Shown: positions 8,473 to 20,184, counted from the first letter of the stretch. The stretch is 64,000 bases of DNA from Caballeronia sp. INDeC2 (GCF_023631325.1 NZ_JALQDG010000010.1:102526-166525), one strand, 5' to 3'. The notes: generated by a model from the letters alone, not told the origin. Numbers and translations are program-made.

Positions 8473-11331
8473 TTACTTCGCGATGACCTGCGCGCCCTTC
8501 AGGCGGCCGAACGCGCCTTCCACGAGCGCCTTCTGCTGCTCGTAGTGCTTCGCGTAGTAACCGACCGCCGGCGACGCCGAAGCCGGACGGCCGCTGTAGG
8601 CCAGCTTCATGCCTTCGCGCATGCCTTCGCGCAGATGGTGCTCGACGTAGAACCAGGCACCCTGGTTCTGCGGCTCGTCCTGCACCCAGACCACTTCGGT
8701 CGCGTTCTCGTATTTCTTGAGTTCCGCGTCGAACTGCTTGTGCGCGAACGGATACAGCTGCTCGATACGCACGATGGCGACATCGTTGCTCTTCGCTTCG
8801 CGGCGATGCGCGACGAGGTCGTAGTACACGCGGCCCGAGCACACGATCACACGCTTGACCTTCTTCGGCTCGATCCCCTCTTCGACTTCACCGATGACCG
8901 GCTGGAACGAGCCCTTCGACAGTTCCGCCAGATCCGACACGGCTTCCTTGTGACGCAGCAGCGACTTCGGCGTGAAGATGATGAGCGGCTTGCGGAACAG
9001 GCGGATCATCTGACGGCGCAGCAGGTGGAAGACCTGCGCCGGCGTCGTCGGCTGGACCACTTGCATGTTGTGGTCCGCGCACAGTTGCAGGAAGCGCTCG
9101 ATACGCGCCGACGAGTGTTCCGGACCCTGACCTTCGTAGCCGTGCGGCAGCATCATCGTGAGACCGGAGACGCGGCCCCACTTCACTTCGCCCGACGAGA
9201 TGAACTGGTCGATCACGACCTGCGCGCCGTTCACGAAGTCGCCGAACTGCGCTTCCCACGCGACGAACGTGTTCGGCTCGGCCGTCGAATAGCCGTACTC
9301 GAAACCGAGCACCGCTTCTTCGGACAGCACGGAATCGATCACCGTGAACTTGGCCTGGCCTTCCGCGATGTTCTGCAGCGGAATGTACGTGCCGTCGTTC
9401 CAGCGCTCGCGGTTCTGATCGTGCAGCACGGCGTGACGGTGCGTGAACGTGCCGCGGCCCGAGTCCTGGCCCGTCAGACGCACGGCGTAGCCCGATGCGA
9501 CCAGCGACGCGAACGCGAGATGCTCGCCCATGCCCCAGTCGAGCTTGGCTTCGCCGAGACCCATCGCGCGGCGATCGTTGATCACGCGCTCGACGAGCGG
9601 GTGAACCTTGAAGTTCTCGGGGATCGTCGTGATGCGCTCGGCGAGACGCTTCAGTTCGGCGAGCGGCACGGCGGTGTCAGCCGCGTCGGTCCACTTGCGG
9701 TTCAGGAACGGCACCCAGTCGACCGCGTACTTGCTCTTGTAGTTCGAGAGCACCGGATCGATCGTATGATGGCCTTCGTCCATCGCCTGACGATATTCCT
9801 TGACGTACTTGTCCGCGTCCTCGGCCGTGATCACGCCTTGCTGCACGAGCTTTTCAGCGTAGACGGCGCGCGTGCCCGGATGCTTCGCGATGGTCTTGTA
9901 CATCAGCGGCTGCGTGACCGCCGGCGTGTCCTGCTCGTTGTGGCCGAGCTTGCGGAAGCAGATGATGTCGACGACCACGTCCTTGTGGAACTTCATGCGG
10001 AAGTCGATCGCGAGCTGCGTGGCGAGCACGACGGCTTCGGGATCGTCGCCGTTCACGTGCAGTACCGGCGCCTCGATCATCTTCACGACGTCCGAGCAGT
10101 ACAGCGTCGAGCGCGCATCGCGCGGGTCCGACGTGGTGAAGCCGATCTGATTGTTGATGACGATGTGCAGCGTGCCGTGCGTACCGTAGCCGCGCGTCTG
10201 CGCGAGGTTCAGCGTTTCCATCACGACGCCCTGGCCCGCGAAGGCCGCGTCGCCGTGCACTTGCACCGGCAGCACCTGCAGACCTTCTTCGTCGCCGCGA
10301 CGGTCCATACGCGCCTTGGCCGAGCCTTCGACCACCGGATTCACGATTTCCAGGTGCGACGGGTTGAACGCAAGCGACAGGTGAACCGGGCCGCCTTCGG
10401 TCGACACGTCCGACGAGAAGCCCTTGTGGTACTTCACGTCGCCGGCCGGCAGGTCATCGACGTGCTTGCCTTCGAATTCGGCGAAGAGGTCCGCCGGCAT
10501 CTTGCCGAGCGTATTGACCAGCACGTTCAGACGCCCACGATGCGCCATGCCGATGACGATTTCCTGCACGCCGCTCTTGCCCGCGTGACGAACGACTTCG
10601 TCCATCGACGCGATGAAGCTCTCGCCGCCTTCCAGCGAAAAGCGCTTTTGACCGACGTACTTGGTGTGCAGGAAACGCTCGAGGCCTTCGGCGGCCGTCA
10701 GGCGATTGAGGATGTGCTTTTTCTTTTCATTCGAGAAGTTCGGCGTCGAGCGGATCGACTCGAGCTTCTCCTTCCACCAGCGCTTTTGCTCCGGATCGCT
10801 GATGTACATGAATTCGGCGCCGATCGTGCCGCAGTAGGTATCGCGCAGCGCCTTGACGATGTCGCGCAGCGATGCCTGCTCGAAACCGAAATACAGGTTG
10901 TTCGCGTTGAACACCTGATCCATGTCGGCTTCGGTGAAGTCGTAGAAGCCGGGTTCGAGTTCGGGGATGGCGGGACGCTCGCGGCGCTTGAGCGGATCGA
11001 GGTTCGCCCATTGCGTGCCGAGGAAACGATATGCCCCGATCAGCGATTGAACGTAGACTTGCTTGCGCGCGGTGGTGAGGTCGCCGGTGCTTTCACGCGG
11101 CAAGAAGGCATTCGCCTTCGCGCGCTGGGCGAAAGACTCGACGATGGGGCCGTGGGCCACGTCGTTGTGAGCCGTGCCGTCTGAAGCGGGCACGTTCTGC
11201 AACGCGTCGAAATAGGCTCGCCAGGTCTCGGGCACTGACGCGGGATTATCGAGATATTGCTCGTACAACTCTTCGACGTACGGAGCATTACCGCCGAACA
11301 AGTAGGAGTTCGACTGGAATTGCTTCATCAT
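8473..11331 (-). CDS. odhA: 2-oxoglutarate dehydrogenase E1 component
   Basis: A 952-residue thiamine-diphosphate-dependent decarboxylase (SucA/OdhA), the first enzyme of the 2-oxoglutarate dehydrogenase complex. The N terminus carries the E2-binding segment (LFGGNAPYVEELYEQYL). The ThDP motif with GDAAFAGQG followed by NNQIGFT is intact, as are GMAHRGRLNVL and the C-terminal transketolase-like half (HGYEGQGPEHSSARIERFLQ). The length equals the usual family length. The start is the first of two tandem ATGs after AAAGGTGAGCG. It heads the operon odhA-odhB-odhL(-zapE). Confidence 0.97.
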   Translation of the reverse strand: MMKQFQSNSYLFGGNAPYVEELYEQYLDNPASVPETWRAYFDALQNVPASDGTAHNDVAHGPIVESFAQRAKANAFLPRESTGDLTTARKQVYVQSLIGAYRFLGTQWANLDPLKRRERPAIPELEPGFYDFTEADMDQVFNANNLYFGFEQASLRDIVKALRDTYCGTIGAEFMYISDPEQKRWWKEKLESIRSTPNFSNEKKKHILNRLTAAEGLERFLHTKYVGQKRFSLEGGESFIASMDEVVRHAGKSGVQEIVIGMAHRGRLNVLVNTLGKMPADLFAEFEGKHVDDLPAGDVKYHKGFSSDVSTEGGPVHLSLAFNPSHLEIVNPVVEGSAKARMDRRGDEEGLQVLPVQVHGDAAFAGQGVVMETLNLAQTRGYGTHGTLHIVINNQIGFTTSDPRDARSTLYCSDVVKMIEAPVLHVNGDDPEAVVLATQLAIDFRMKFHKDVVVDIICFRKLGHNEQDTPAVTQPLMYKTIAKHPGTRAVYAEKLVQQGVITAEDADKYVKEYRQAMDEGHHTIDPVLSNYKSKYAVDWVPFLNRKWTDAADTAVPLAELKRLAERITTIPENFKVHPLVERVINDRRAMGLGEAKLDWGMGEHLAFASLVASGYAVRLTGQDSGRGTFTHRHAVLHDQNRERWNDGTYIPLQNIAEGQAKFTVIDSVLSEEAVLGFEYGYSTAEPNTFVAWEAQFGDFVNGAQVVIDQFISSGEVKWGRVSGLTMMLPHGYEGQGPEHSSARIERFLQLCADHNMQVVQPTTPAQVFHLLRRQMIRLFRKPLIIFTPKSLLRHKEAVSDLAELSKGSFQPVIGEVEEGIEPKKVKRVIVCSGRVYYDLVAHRREAKSNDVAIVRIEQLYPFAHKQFDAELKKYENATEVVWVQDEPQNQGAWFYVEHHLREGMREGMKLAYSGRPASASPAVGYYAKHYEQQKALVEGAFGRLKGAQVIAK

Positions 11332-11588
11332 TTTACGCTCACCTTTCTTCGAGTTTCTCGAGGAAGTGCGGGTTACGAAACCTTCCGCGCCACGGCCTGA
11401 CCGTTTAGCGGATTGCGCGAATCAAGTCTGCTTGGAAGGACCTAAAAAGCGACAGCTAATCTCGGAAGCATAGCACAGAAGCAATCGTCATATGACCGAT
11501 CGCCGCATCTGCGCGGCACCGTCGTCCTTTACGCAACAAGCATGTGCGGGCTTTCATGAGATACGCAAGGGTCTCTTGCACGCCGTCG
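11332..11588. other. intergenic region odhA-typA
   Basis: About 320 bases between typA and odhA (both minus strand) hold no convincing gene. The part next to odhA must contain its promoter and a long leader, but I could not pick a confident -35/-10 pair. The part next to typA holds its terminator (listed separately). Confidence 0.6.
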
Positions 11589-11624
11589 AAAAAAGCAAAA
11601 GCCGCCCAAAAGGCGGCTTTTGCT
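11589..11624 (-). terminator. typA intrinsic terminator
   Basis: A perfect 13-bp stem (11594-11606 with 11612-11624) with a 5-base loop, followed on the minus strand by six T residues (plus-strand A-run 11589-11594). It lies 26 bases after the typA stop codon. Confidence 0.92.
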
Positions 11625-11650
11625 CCGTCGATGCAAACCGCGCCCGACGC

Positions 11651-13477
<1,827 letters not shown>

Positions 13478-13705
13478 ATAGAGATGTCTTGGTTGTGCGC
13501 CGTCGGAGCGAGTCTCTTCAACGAGACTTCATGGCTCGGCAAGCCCCCCTTGAAACCGTCATGCAAGCATGACTACGCGGGCCCGGCGCGGTGAGAACCG
13601 TAAATTATAGCACGCATGGATGTCGTTCCCTTGCAATAGGACGCAACCCGCACGTCTGCCCTCGCTTGTGCGCGACCCATTGTTAAGCACTTTCATAAAA
13701 GAGTC

Positions 13706-13750
13706 TTGCACCGCCTGAAACGTCCGCCTATACTCCTGCCTAGTCAACTA
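13706..13750 (+). promoter_or_regulatory. marR promoter with candidate operator at +1
   Basis: TTGCAC (13706-13711), a 17-base spacer, and TATACT (13729-13734) form a good sigma70 promoter for the efflux operon. The predicted start is near 13741, exactly where the inverted repeat TAGT-CA-ACTA (13741-13750) lies. A short palindrome at the start site is what an autorepressing MarR protein would use. The pairing of operator and regulator is inference. Confidence 0.65.
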
Positions 13751-13772
13751 TTGCATCCGCATAATTATTTCC

Positions 13773-14288
13773 ATGAGCGACGCTCCGAAATCCGCAGCGA
13801 TCGGCGATTACGTGCTCGCCGAGAGCGTCGGCTACCTGATCAGCCGGGTGCGCTCGACCATGTGGAACATGGTCACGCAGCACACGACCTCCGAACTGGG
13901 CATCACGAGCACGCAGGCGAGCATTCTCTTCATGCTGGCGGTCGGCAAGTGCCTGACGGCCGCGGACATCGCCCGCGAATACGGGATCGATGCGAGCGCC
14001 GTGACGCGCCTCATCGACCGGCTGGAAAAGCGTGGCCTGCTCTCGCGCCTGCGCAGCGAGGAAGACCGGCGCGTCGTGCGCCTCGCGCTGACGGACGAAG
14101 GCCAGGCAACGGCCGAGAAGATTCCCGCCATCTTCACCCGCGTGCTGGACAACCTGCTCGCGGGCTTCACGCCCGAGGAAGTGGGCTTCCTGAAGAGCAT
14201 GCTGCGCCGGATTCTGGCGAACTCCTGCGATCCCTCCGTCGCGCCGCTACTCGGCGGCATCGATAAGTCTGGTACGTCATTGCGATGA
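13773..14288 (+). CDS. MarR family transcriptional regulator of the efflux operon
   Basis: A 171-residue MarR protein with a central winged helix: LTAADIAREYGIDASAVTRLIDRLEKRGLL is the helix-turn-helix (written here only in part: DASAVTRLIDRLEKRG), followed by the wing EEDRRVVRLALTDEG. Flanking helices form the dimer interface. It is the first gene of a plus-strand set with an outer-membrane lipoprotein, EmrA and EmrB. In such emrRAB-like loci the regulator represses the pump until a hydrophobic drug binds it. No clear SD is visible before the ATG; the predicted leader is about 30 bases. Confidence 0.9.
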   Translation: MSDAPKSAAIGDYVLAESVGYLISRVRSTMWNMVTQHTTSELGITSTQASILFMLAVGKCLTAADIAREYGIDASAVTRLIDRLEKRGLLSRLRSEEDRRVVRLALTDEGQATAEKIPAIFTRVLDNLLAGFTPEEVGFLKSMLRRILANSCDPSVAPLLGGIDKSGTSLR

Positions 14289-14363
14289 CAAGGAAATTCG
14301 TCATCGTAAGCCTACAAAATGATTGCAACGTCCATCTTTAATTCTCATCTCAAGAGACGAGAT

Positions 14364-15890
14364 ATGAAACACCTTTCCCCGTCCGCGCTTCGCAGCGAAA
14401 GCCGCATGAAGGGCGTCGTGGCCGCCGCGTTGGCCGCGCTCGCGCTCGGCGGTTGCGCGAACTACGCCGGCATCTCGAGCGACAAGCACATTGCCGCGCC
14501 TGAAAACTTCGAGGCCACGCAGAGCCTGCCGGGACAAGGCGGCCAGTGGCCCGCGCTCGACTGGGCGAAGCAGTTCGGCGATCCGCAACTGCCGCAACTG
14601 ATCGACGAGGCGCTCGCGGGCAATCCGTCCATCGCGCAGGCGCAGTCGCGTATCGCGAAGGCGTCGTCGTATATCGAAACGTCGCGCTCAGCGCTCTATC
14701 CGAAGGTCAACGGATCGTATTCGTGGACACGCGAGCTGTATTCGGCCAACGCCCTCTTTCCGCCGCCCTACGGCGGCACCTGGTTCAGTGAGAACAACGT
14801 GCTCGCGAGCGCGTCGTGGGAACTCGATCTGTGGGGCAAGAACCGCTCACGCCTGAATATGGCGGTGTCGCAGGAAAAGGCTGCCGAAGCGGACATGCAA
14901 CAGGCGCGCGTGACGCTGGCGGCGTCGGTTGCGCGCACCTATAACCAGCTCGCGCTGCTCTATGCGCTGCGCGACGTCGCCCAGCGCGAGATCGCGAACC
15001 GGCAGGATGTCGGGCGCATCACGAACGGACGCGTCGCGGCCGGGCTCGACACGAGAGTCGAGAGCCGCACGGCGGAAGGCAATGTCGCGACGAGCCAAAC
15101 GAACTCGACCGAGCTCGACGGGCAGATCGAAACCGTGCGCTATCAGCTCGCCGCGCTGCTCGGGAAGGGCCCGGACCGCGGCATGCAGATCGCCAAGCCG
15201 GTGATCGATCCGAGCGTCAACGTCACGCTGCCCGACAACGTGCCGGCCGATCTCGTCGCGCGCCGCCCGGACATCGTCGCCGCGCGCTGGCAGGTGGAAG
15301 CCGCGACGCACAACATCAAGGAAGCGAAGGCCGAGTTCTTCCCGGACATCAACCTCGCGGCGGGCTTCGGTTTCGATGCGTTCGGCTGGGGCCGCTTCCT
15401 GCAGGCGAGCAGCCGTCAAATTCAGTTGGGACCGGCGGTGCATCTGCCGATCTTCGATGCCGGCGCCCTGCGCGCCCAGTTGAAAGGCCGTTATGCCGAC
15501 TTCGAGGGCGATGTCGCGAACTACAATCAGACGCTCATCAATGCGATGAACGACGTCGCGACCAACATTTCCGCGATCCGCTCGCTCGACAAGCAGATGG
15601 CCGACGCCCAGCGCGCGCTCGCGGCGGCGTCGAGCGCGTATCAACTCGCGGTGATCCGCTACAAGGCAGGCCTGTCGCCGCAATTGCAGGTGCTCAACGC
15701 CGACGAAAACCGCCTCGCCAACGAGCAGACCGTGACGAACCTGCGCCTTAAGCGCACCGATCTGCAAATCGCGCTGATCAAATCGCTGGGCGGCGGCTTC
15801 GACGCGACGAGCACGAATCTCGCGATCGACGGCAGCGGACAGAGTCAGGCGAGCACGCAAGCGGCGAACGAAGCGACGCCGTCGAAGTAA
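14364..15890 (+). CDS. NodT/OprM-family outer membrane efflux lipoprotein
   Basis: A 508-residue TolC-like outer membrane factor. It has a lipoprotein signal ending in the lipobox ALGGC near residue 30, so the mature protein is lipidated. Two OEP repeats follow, with motifs LIDEALAGNPSIAQAQSRI, SYSWTRELYSANALFPPPYGG, ARRPDIVAARWQVEAAT and YKAGLSPQLQVLNADENRLA. It forms the exit duct for the EmrAB pump encoded next. The ATG at 14364 follows AGAGACGAGAT; an upstream ATG at 14319 would put 15 extra residues before the signal peptide and is unlikely. The gap to marR is 75 bases and to emrA 53. Confidence 0.93.
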   Translation: MKHLSPSALRSESRMKGVVAAALAALALGGCANYAGISSDKHIAAPENFEATQSLPGQGGQWPALDWAKQFGDPQLPQLIDEALAGNPSIAQAQSRIAKASSYIETSRSALYPKVNGSYSWTRELYSANALFPPPYGGTWFSENNVLASASWELDLWGKNRSRLNMAVSQEKAAEADMQQARVTLAASVARTYNQLALLYALRDVAQREIANRQDVGRITNGRVAAGLDTRVESRTAEGNVATSQTNSTELDGQIETVRYQLAALLGKGPDRGMQIAKPVIDPSVNVTLPDNVPADLVARRPDIVAARWQVEAATHNIKEAKAEFFPDINLAAGFGFDAFGWGRFLQASSRQIQLGPAVHLPIFDAGALRAQLKGRYADFEGDVANYNQTLINAMNDVATNISAIRSLDKQMADAQRALAAASSAYQLAVIRYKAGLSPQLQVLNADENRLANEQTVTNLRLKRTDLQIALIKSLGGGFDATSTNLAIDGSGQSQASTQAANEATPSK

Positions 15891-15943
15891 GCCGCGCACA
15901 AGAACACGCATCAAGACCAATACGGAATATTCGGAGTCTTTTC

Positions 15944-17188
15944 ATGAGCGACCCTCAACAAACCGCGGCCGCGCCAGCGCCGAAGCAAAGCAACGGCAAA
16001 CGCCGCCGGCTGATGACGCTGATCGTGCTCGTCATCATCATCGCCGCCGTCGCGTACGGGCTGTACTACTTCCTCGTCGCGCGCTTCCATGAAGCCACCG
16101 ACGACGCCTACGTCAACGGCAACGTCGTGCAGATCACGCCGCAGGTCGTCGGCACGGTGATCTCGGTGAACGCGGACGACACGCAGACCGTGAAGGTTGG
16201 CGATCCTCTCGTCGCGCTCGATCCCGCCGACTCGAAGGTCGCGCTCGATCAGGCCGAAGCGAATCTCGCGCAGACGGTGCGCCAGGTCCGCACGTTCTTC
16301 GTGAACAACAACCAGTACGAAGCGCAAATCGCCTTGCGCCGCTCGGATCTGTCGCGCGCGCAGGACGATCTGAAGCGCCGCATGCAGGTCGCGCAGACGG
16401 GCGCGGTGTCGCAGGAAGAAATCTCGCATGCCCGCGACGCGGTCCGTGGCGCGCAAGCCGCGCTCGACGCCGCCCAACAGGAACTCGCGTCGAACCGGTC
16501 GCTCACGTCCAATACGACTATCGCCGGTCACCCGAACGTGCTCGCGGCGGCCGCCAAGGTGCGCGACTCGTATATCAACTTCGCGCGCAACACGCTGCCG
16601 GCGCCGGTGACGGGCTACGTCGCGAAGCGCTCGGTGCAAGTCGGCCAGCGCGTGTCGCCGGGCAATCCGCTGATGGCGATCGTGCCGCTCAACGGCGTAT
16701 GGGTCGACGCGAACTTCAAGGAAGTGCAACTGAAGCACATGCGCATCGGCCAGCCGGTGGAACTGACGGCCGACCTGTATGGATCGAGCGTCGTGTATCA
16801 CGGCAAGGTGATCGGCTTCTCGGCCGGCACGGGCTCGGCGTTCTCGCTTCTGCCCGCTCAGAACGCGACGGGCAACTGGATCAAGGTCGTGCAGCGTCTG
16901 CCGGTGCGTATCCAGCTCGATCCGAAGGAACTTGAGCAGCATCCGCTGCGTATCGGCCTCTCGATGAACGTCGACGTGACGATCAAGAACGAGGAAGGCG
17001 GCCAGCTCGGCAACGCGCAGAACACGGTCTATCAGACCAACGTGTTCGACAACTACGGCGCGCAGGCCGATCAGGAAATCGCGCGCATCATCCAGCAGAA
17101 CGCGGGCACGGGTTCGCCGGCGCAGAACACGCCGTCGTCGGCACATGGCCGCGCGACGAAGTCCGCATCGGCCGCCAAGCTGATGTAA
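15944..17188 (+). CDS. emrA: EmrA-type membrane fusion protein (HlyD family)
   Basis: A 414-residue periplasmic adaptor that bridges the inner-membrane pump to the outer-membrane duct. A cytoplasmic tail is followed by one membrane helix (about residues 23-43, LMTLIVLVIIIAAVAYGLYY), then ATDDAYVNGNVVQITPQVVG (the lipoyl half-motif), a long alpha-hairpin (about 85-190), the second lipoyl half (APVTGYVAKRSVQVGQRVSPG) and beta-barrel domains. CGGAG lies about 7 bases before the start. It ends 12 bases before emrB. Confidence 0.94.
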   Translation: MSDPQQTAAAPAPKQSNGKRRRLMTLIVLVIIIAAVAYGLYYFLVARFHEATDDAYVNGNVVQITPQVVGTVISVNADDTQTVKVGDPLVALDPADSKVALDQAEANLAQTVRQVRTFFVNNNQYEAQIALRRSDLSRAQDDLKRRMQVAQTGAVSQEEISHARDAVRGAQAALDAAQQELASNRSLTSNTTIAGHPNVLAAAAKVRDSYINFARNTLPAPVTGYVAKRSVQVGQRVSPGNPLMAIVPLNGVWVDANFKEVQLKHMRIGQPVELTADLYGSSVVYHGKVIGFSAGTGSAFSLLPAQNATGNWIKVVQRLPVRIQLDPKELEQHPLRIGLSMNVDVTIKNEEGGQLGNAQNTVYQTNVFDNYGAQADQEIARIIQQNAGTGSPAQNTPSSAHGRATKSASAAKLM

Positions 17189-17200
17189 GCGGAATCGCCA

Positions 17201-18760
17201 ATGTCTTCGCAAAACGTCGTTCATCCGCCGCTGTCAGGCGGAAAGCTCGTCATCGGGACGATTGCCGTATCGCTCGCGGTGTTCATGAACGTGCTCGACA
17301 CGTCGATCGCGAACGTCTCGATTCCGTCGATCTCCGGCGACCTCGGCGTGTCGTCTGATCAGGGCACGTGGGTCATCACGTCGTTCGCGGTCGCCAATGC
17401 GATCTCGGTGCCGCTCACCGGCTGGCTCACGCAGCGCATTGGCCAAGTGCGGCTCTTTCTCGGCTCGATCATCTTGTTCGTGCTCGCGTCGTGGCTTTGC
17501 GGCCTCGCGCCGACGCTGCCGTTTCTTCTCGCCGCGCGCGTGCTGCAAGGCGCGGTCGCCGGCCCGATGATCCCGCTCTCGCAGACGCTCTTGCTCGCGA
17601 GCTATCCACGCGAAAAAGCGCCGATGGCGCTCTCGATGTGGTCGATGACCACGCTCATCGCGCCGGTCGCGGGCCCGGTGCTCGGCGGCTGGATCTCCGA
17701 CAATATTTCGTGGCCGTGGATCTTCTACGTGAATATTCCGGTCGGCATCGCCGCGGCGATCGCCACGTTCGCGATCTTCCGCGACCGCGACTCGGCGATC
17801 CGCAAGGCGCCGATCGACACCGTCGGGCTCGCGCTGCTCGTGATCTGGGTCGGCTCGCTGCAGGTCATGCTCGACAAGGGCAAGGATCTCGACTGGTTCA
17901 ACTCGACGACGATCGTCGTGCTCGCGCTCGTCGCGGTGATCTCGTTCGCGTTCTTCATCGTGTGGGAGCTGACGGCGGAGCATCCGGTCGTGGATCTGTC
18001 GCTGTTCGAGCTGCGCAATTTCACCGGCGGGACGATCGCGCTGTCGATCGGCTACGGGCTCTATTTCGGCAATCTGGTGCTGTTGCCGCTGTGGCTGCAA
18101 ACCGATATCGGCTACACCGCGACGAACGCCGGCCTCGTGATGGCGCCCGTCGGCCTGTTCGCGATCCTGCTCTCACCGATCACCGGCAAGTTCCTGCCGC
18201 GCACCGATCCGCGCTACATCGCGACCGCCGCGTTTCTCGTCTTCGCGTTGTGTTTCTGGATGCGCTCGCGCTATACGACCGGCGTCGATACGTGGGCGCT
18301 CACGGTGCCGACGCTGATTCAAGGCATCGGCATGGCGGGCTTCTTCATTCCGCTCGTGTCTATCACGCTGTCGGGCTTGCCTGGGCATCGGATTCCGGCG
18401 GCGTCGGGCTTGTCGAACTTCGTGCGGATCATGTGCGGCGGCATCGGCACGTCGATCTTCTCGACTGCGTGGGAGCATCGTTCGATCGTGCATCACGCGC
18501 AGCTCGTCGAACAGGCCAATTCGTACAACCCTGTCTTCGCCAATTCGATGCAGCAGATGGGCGCGCTCGGCTTCTCGAAAGAGCAGACCTACGGCCTGTA
18601 CAACAGCATGGCGACGCAACAGGCCGCGCAACTCGGCGTGAACGACATGTTCTATATCTCGGCGGGAATTTTCGTCGCGCTGATCGCGCTGATCTGGATC
18701 ACGCGGCCCGAGCGTTCGGGCGGTGGGGATTCGGCAGCGGCGGCGTCGGCGGCGCATTGA
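17201..18760 (+). CDS. emrB: EmrB-type DHA2 family MFS drug transporter
   Basis: A 519-residue, 14-helix major facilitator pump that exports hydrophobic compounds using the proton gradient. The DHA2 signatures are visible: FMNVLDTSIANVSIPSISGD in TM1, the antiporter motif C region GPVLGGWISDNISWPWIFYV in TM5, and LTGWLTQRIGQVRLF (motif A) between TM2 and TM3. It closes the marR-OMF-emrA-emrB set and is followed by a perfect palindromic terminator. Confidence 0.95.
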   Translation: MSSQNVVHPPLSGGKLVIGTIAVSLAVFMNVLDTSIANVSIPSISGDLGVSSDQGTWVITSFAVANAISVPLTGWLTQRIGQVRLFLGSIILFVLASWLCGLAPTLPFLLAARVLQGAVAGPMIPLSQTLLLASYPREKAPMALSMWSMTTLIAPVAGPVLGGWISDNISWPWIFYVNIPVGIAAAIATFAIFRDRDSAIRKAPIDTVGLALLVIWVGSLQVMLDKGKDLDWFNSTTIVVLALVAVISFAFFIVWELTAEHPVVDLSLFELRNFTGGTIALSIGYGLYFGNLVLLPLWLQTDIGYTATNAGLVMAPVGLFAILLSPITGKFLPRTDPRYIATAAFLVFALCFWMRSRYTTGVDTWALTVPTLIQGIGMAGFFIPLVSITLSGLPGHRIPAASGLSNFVRIMCGGIGTSIFSTAWEHRSIVHHAQLVEQANSYNPVFANSMQQMGALGFSKEQTYGLYNSMATQQAAQLGVNDMFYISAGIFVALIALIWITRPERSGGGDSAAAASAAH

Positions 18761-18781
18761 TCGACTTGCCGCTGCAGGAAG

Positions 18782-18817
18782 AAAAGAGCCCGATTGATCG
18801 ATCAATCGGGCTCTTTT
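18782..18817. terminator. bidirectional terminator between emrB and truB
   Basis: A perfect 36-base palindrome (18782-18817) centred on GATCGATC; both strands end in a T-run (six or more T after GGGCTC on plus, TTTT C on minus). It serves the convergent emrB and truB transcripts, whose stop codons lie 58 bases apart. Confidence 0.93.
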
Positions 18818-19756
18818 TTATTGCGCTGTCACGATCAGCCGTTCGGGCGCCAGCACGCCCTCGCCGGCGCGCGCCACGCCGAGCAAGCGGCCGCCCTCTT
18901 GCGCATAGACACGCACGCGGCCTTCTTCGAGACGATTTTCCACGACGTCGGCCAGACGCAGGCGTTGGCCGTGCAGGAAACGCTTCGTCGCTTCATCGTT
19001 CAACTGGACCGCGGGAAAGGTCGAAAGAAGCGCATCGACAGGCTGAAGCCGTGCATCGCGCTCGGCTTCGTTCATGCCGATGAGTTCGTCCAGCGTGGCC
19101 GCATGTTCCAGCGTCAGCGCGCCCACGCCGGTGCGGCGCAGCGCCGTCAGATGCGCGCCGCAACCGAGCGCCTCCCCGATATCCTCCGCCAGCGTGCGCA
19201 CATACGTGCCCTTGCTGCACGTCACGCGAAACGTCACCAGCGGCAATGCGCACGCGATCAACTGCAACGCGTGAATCGTCACCTGACGACCTTCGCGTTC
19301 CACCGTCTGACCCGCGCGCGCGTATTCGTAAAGCGGCTTGCCGTCGCGCTTCAGAGCGGAGTACATCGGCGGGACCTGGATGATGTCGCCGAGAAAACTC
19401 GTCATCGCTTCGGATACAGCGGCTTCGTCGCACGTTACGTCACGTGTGTCGACGGCCTCGCCCTCGGCATCCCCGGTCGTCGTGCTGATGCCGAGTCGCA
19501 TGGTCGCTTCGTATGTCTTGTCGGCATCGAGCAGGTCTTGCGAAAACTTCGTCGCTTCGCCGAAGCACAGCGGCAGCAAGCCGGTCGCGAGCGGATCGAG
19601 CGTGCCCGTGTGGCCCGCCTTCTTCGCGAGATAAATCCGCTTCGCCTTGATGAGCGCGTCGTTACTTGATAGCCCGAGCGGCTTGTCCAGCAACAGCACG
19701 CCGTCCAGCGCGCGGCGCGGAATCTTCGGCCGCGCCTCGTTCTTCGAACCGCTCAT
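18818..19756 (-). CDS. truB: tRNA pseudouridine(55) synthase TruB
   Basis: A 312-residue pseudouridine synthase that modifies U55 in the T-loop of tRNAs. The catalytic aspartate lies in GHTGTLDPLATGLLPLCFG near residue 53; KTYEATMRLG and SKGTYVRTLAEDIG are further family motifs, and the C-terminal part carries a PUA-like domain. It is the last gene of the rimP-nusA-infB-rbfA-truB operon, with only 3 bases between the rbfA stop and its start. Confidence 0.96.
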   Translation of the reverse strand: MSGSKNEARPKIPRRALDGVLLLDKPLGLSSNDALIKAKRIYLAKKAGHTGTLDPLATGLLPLCFGEATKFSQDLLDADKTYEATMRLGISTTTGDAEGEAVDTRDVTCDEAAVSEAMTSFLGDIIQVPPMYSALKRDGKPLYEYARAGQTVEREGRQVTIHALQLIACALPLVTFRVTCSKGTYVRTLAEDIGEALGCGAHLTALRRTGVGALTLEHAATLDELIGMNEAERDARLQPVDALLSTFPAVQLNDEATKRFLHGQRLRLADVVENRLEEGRVRVYAQEGGRLLGVARAGEGVLAPERLIVTAQ

Positions 19757-19759
19757 CGT

Positions 19760-20146
19760 TCAGGCGCCTTCCTGACCGTCGTCCGCATCCTTCGCGCGGG
19801 AGGCGTTCGCTTCGTCGATCAGGCGAGACATTTCGACGGCCTTCTCGATCGTCTGGTCATAGTGGAAATGCAGCGTCGGCACCGTGTGGATATGCAGGCG
19901 CTTGAACAGCATATTGTGCAGATGCCCCGCGGCGTGATTCAGACCCTGCTCGGTCTGCTTCGGATCGCCGGTGAGCGTCGTGAAGTAGACCTTCGCGTGC
20001 GCGTAGTCGGGCGTGAGTTCGACGCTCTGAATCGTCACGAGACCGATGCGCGGGTCCTTGACCTCGCGCATGAGCTCCGAAAGATCGCGCTGGATCTGGT
20101 CCGCAATCTGCACGTTGCGGTTCGTGGATGTCCGTCTTTTAGCCAT
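19760..20146 (-). CDS. rbfA: 30S ribosome-binding factor RbfA
   Basis: A 128-residue KH-like ribosome maturation factor needed for late 30S assembly and 16S 5'-end processing. The characteristic [40 protein letters not shown] and LRF-like [17 protein letters not shown] are present. A hydrophilic acidic tail ends the protein. It follows infB after 95 bases that contain a terminator-like hairpin, and is tightly followed by truB. Confidence 0.96.
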   Translation of the reverse strand: MAKRRTSTNRNVQIADQIQRDLSELMREVKDPRIGLVTIQSVELTPDYAHAKVYFTTLTGDPKQTEQGLNHAAGHLHNMLFKRLHIHTVPTLHFHYDQTIEKAVEMSRLIDEANASRAKDADDGQEGA

Positions 20147-20184
20147 GATGTCGTTTCCGTGTTTCTTTTCTTGCCGCCTGAAGC

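Noticed and set aside
8446..11184. 912-codon plus-strand frame opposite odhA
   Set aside because: Antisense shadow of a conserved gene, rich in Arg/His/Asp, no recognisable motif.
13559..13747. 62-codon minus-strand frame between typA and marR
   Set aside because: It covers the marR promoter region on the other strand, and there is no evidence for a product.
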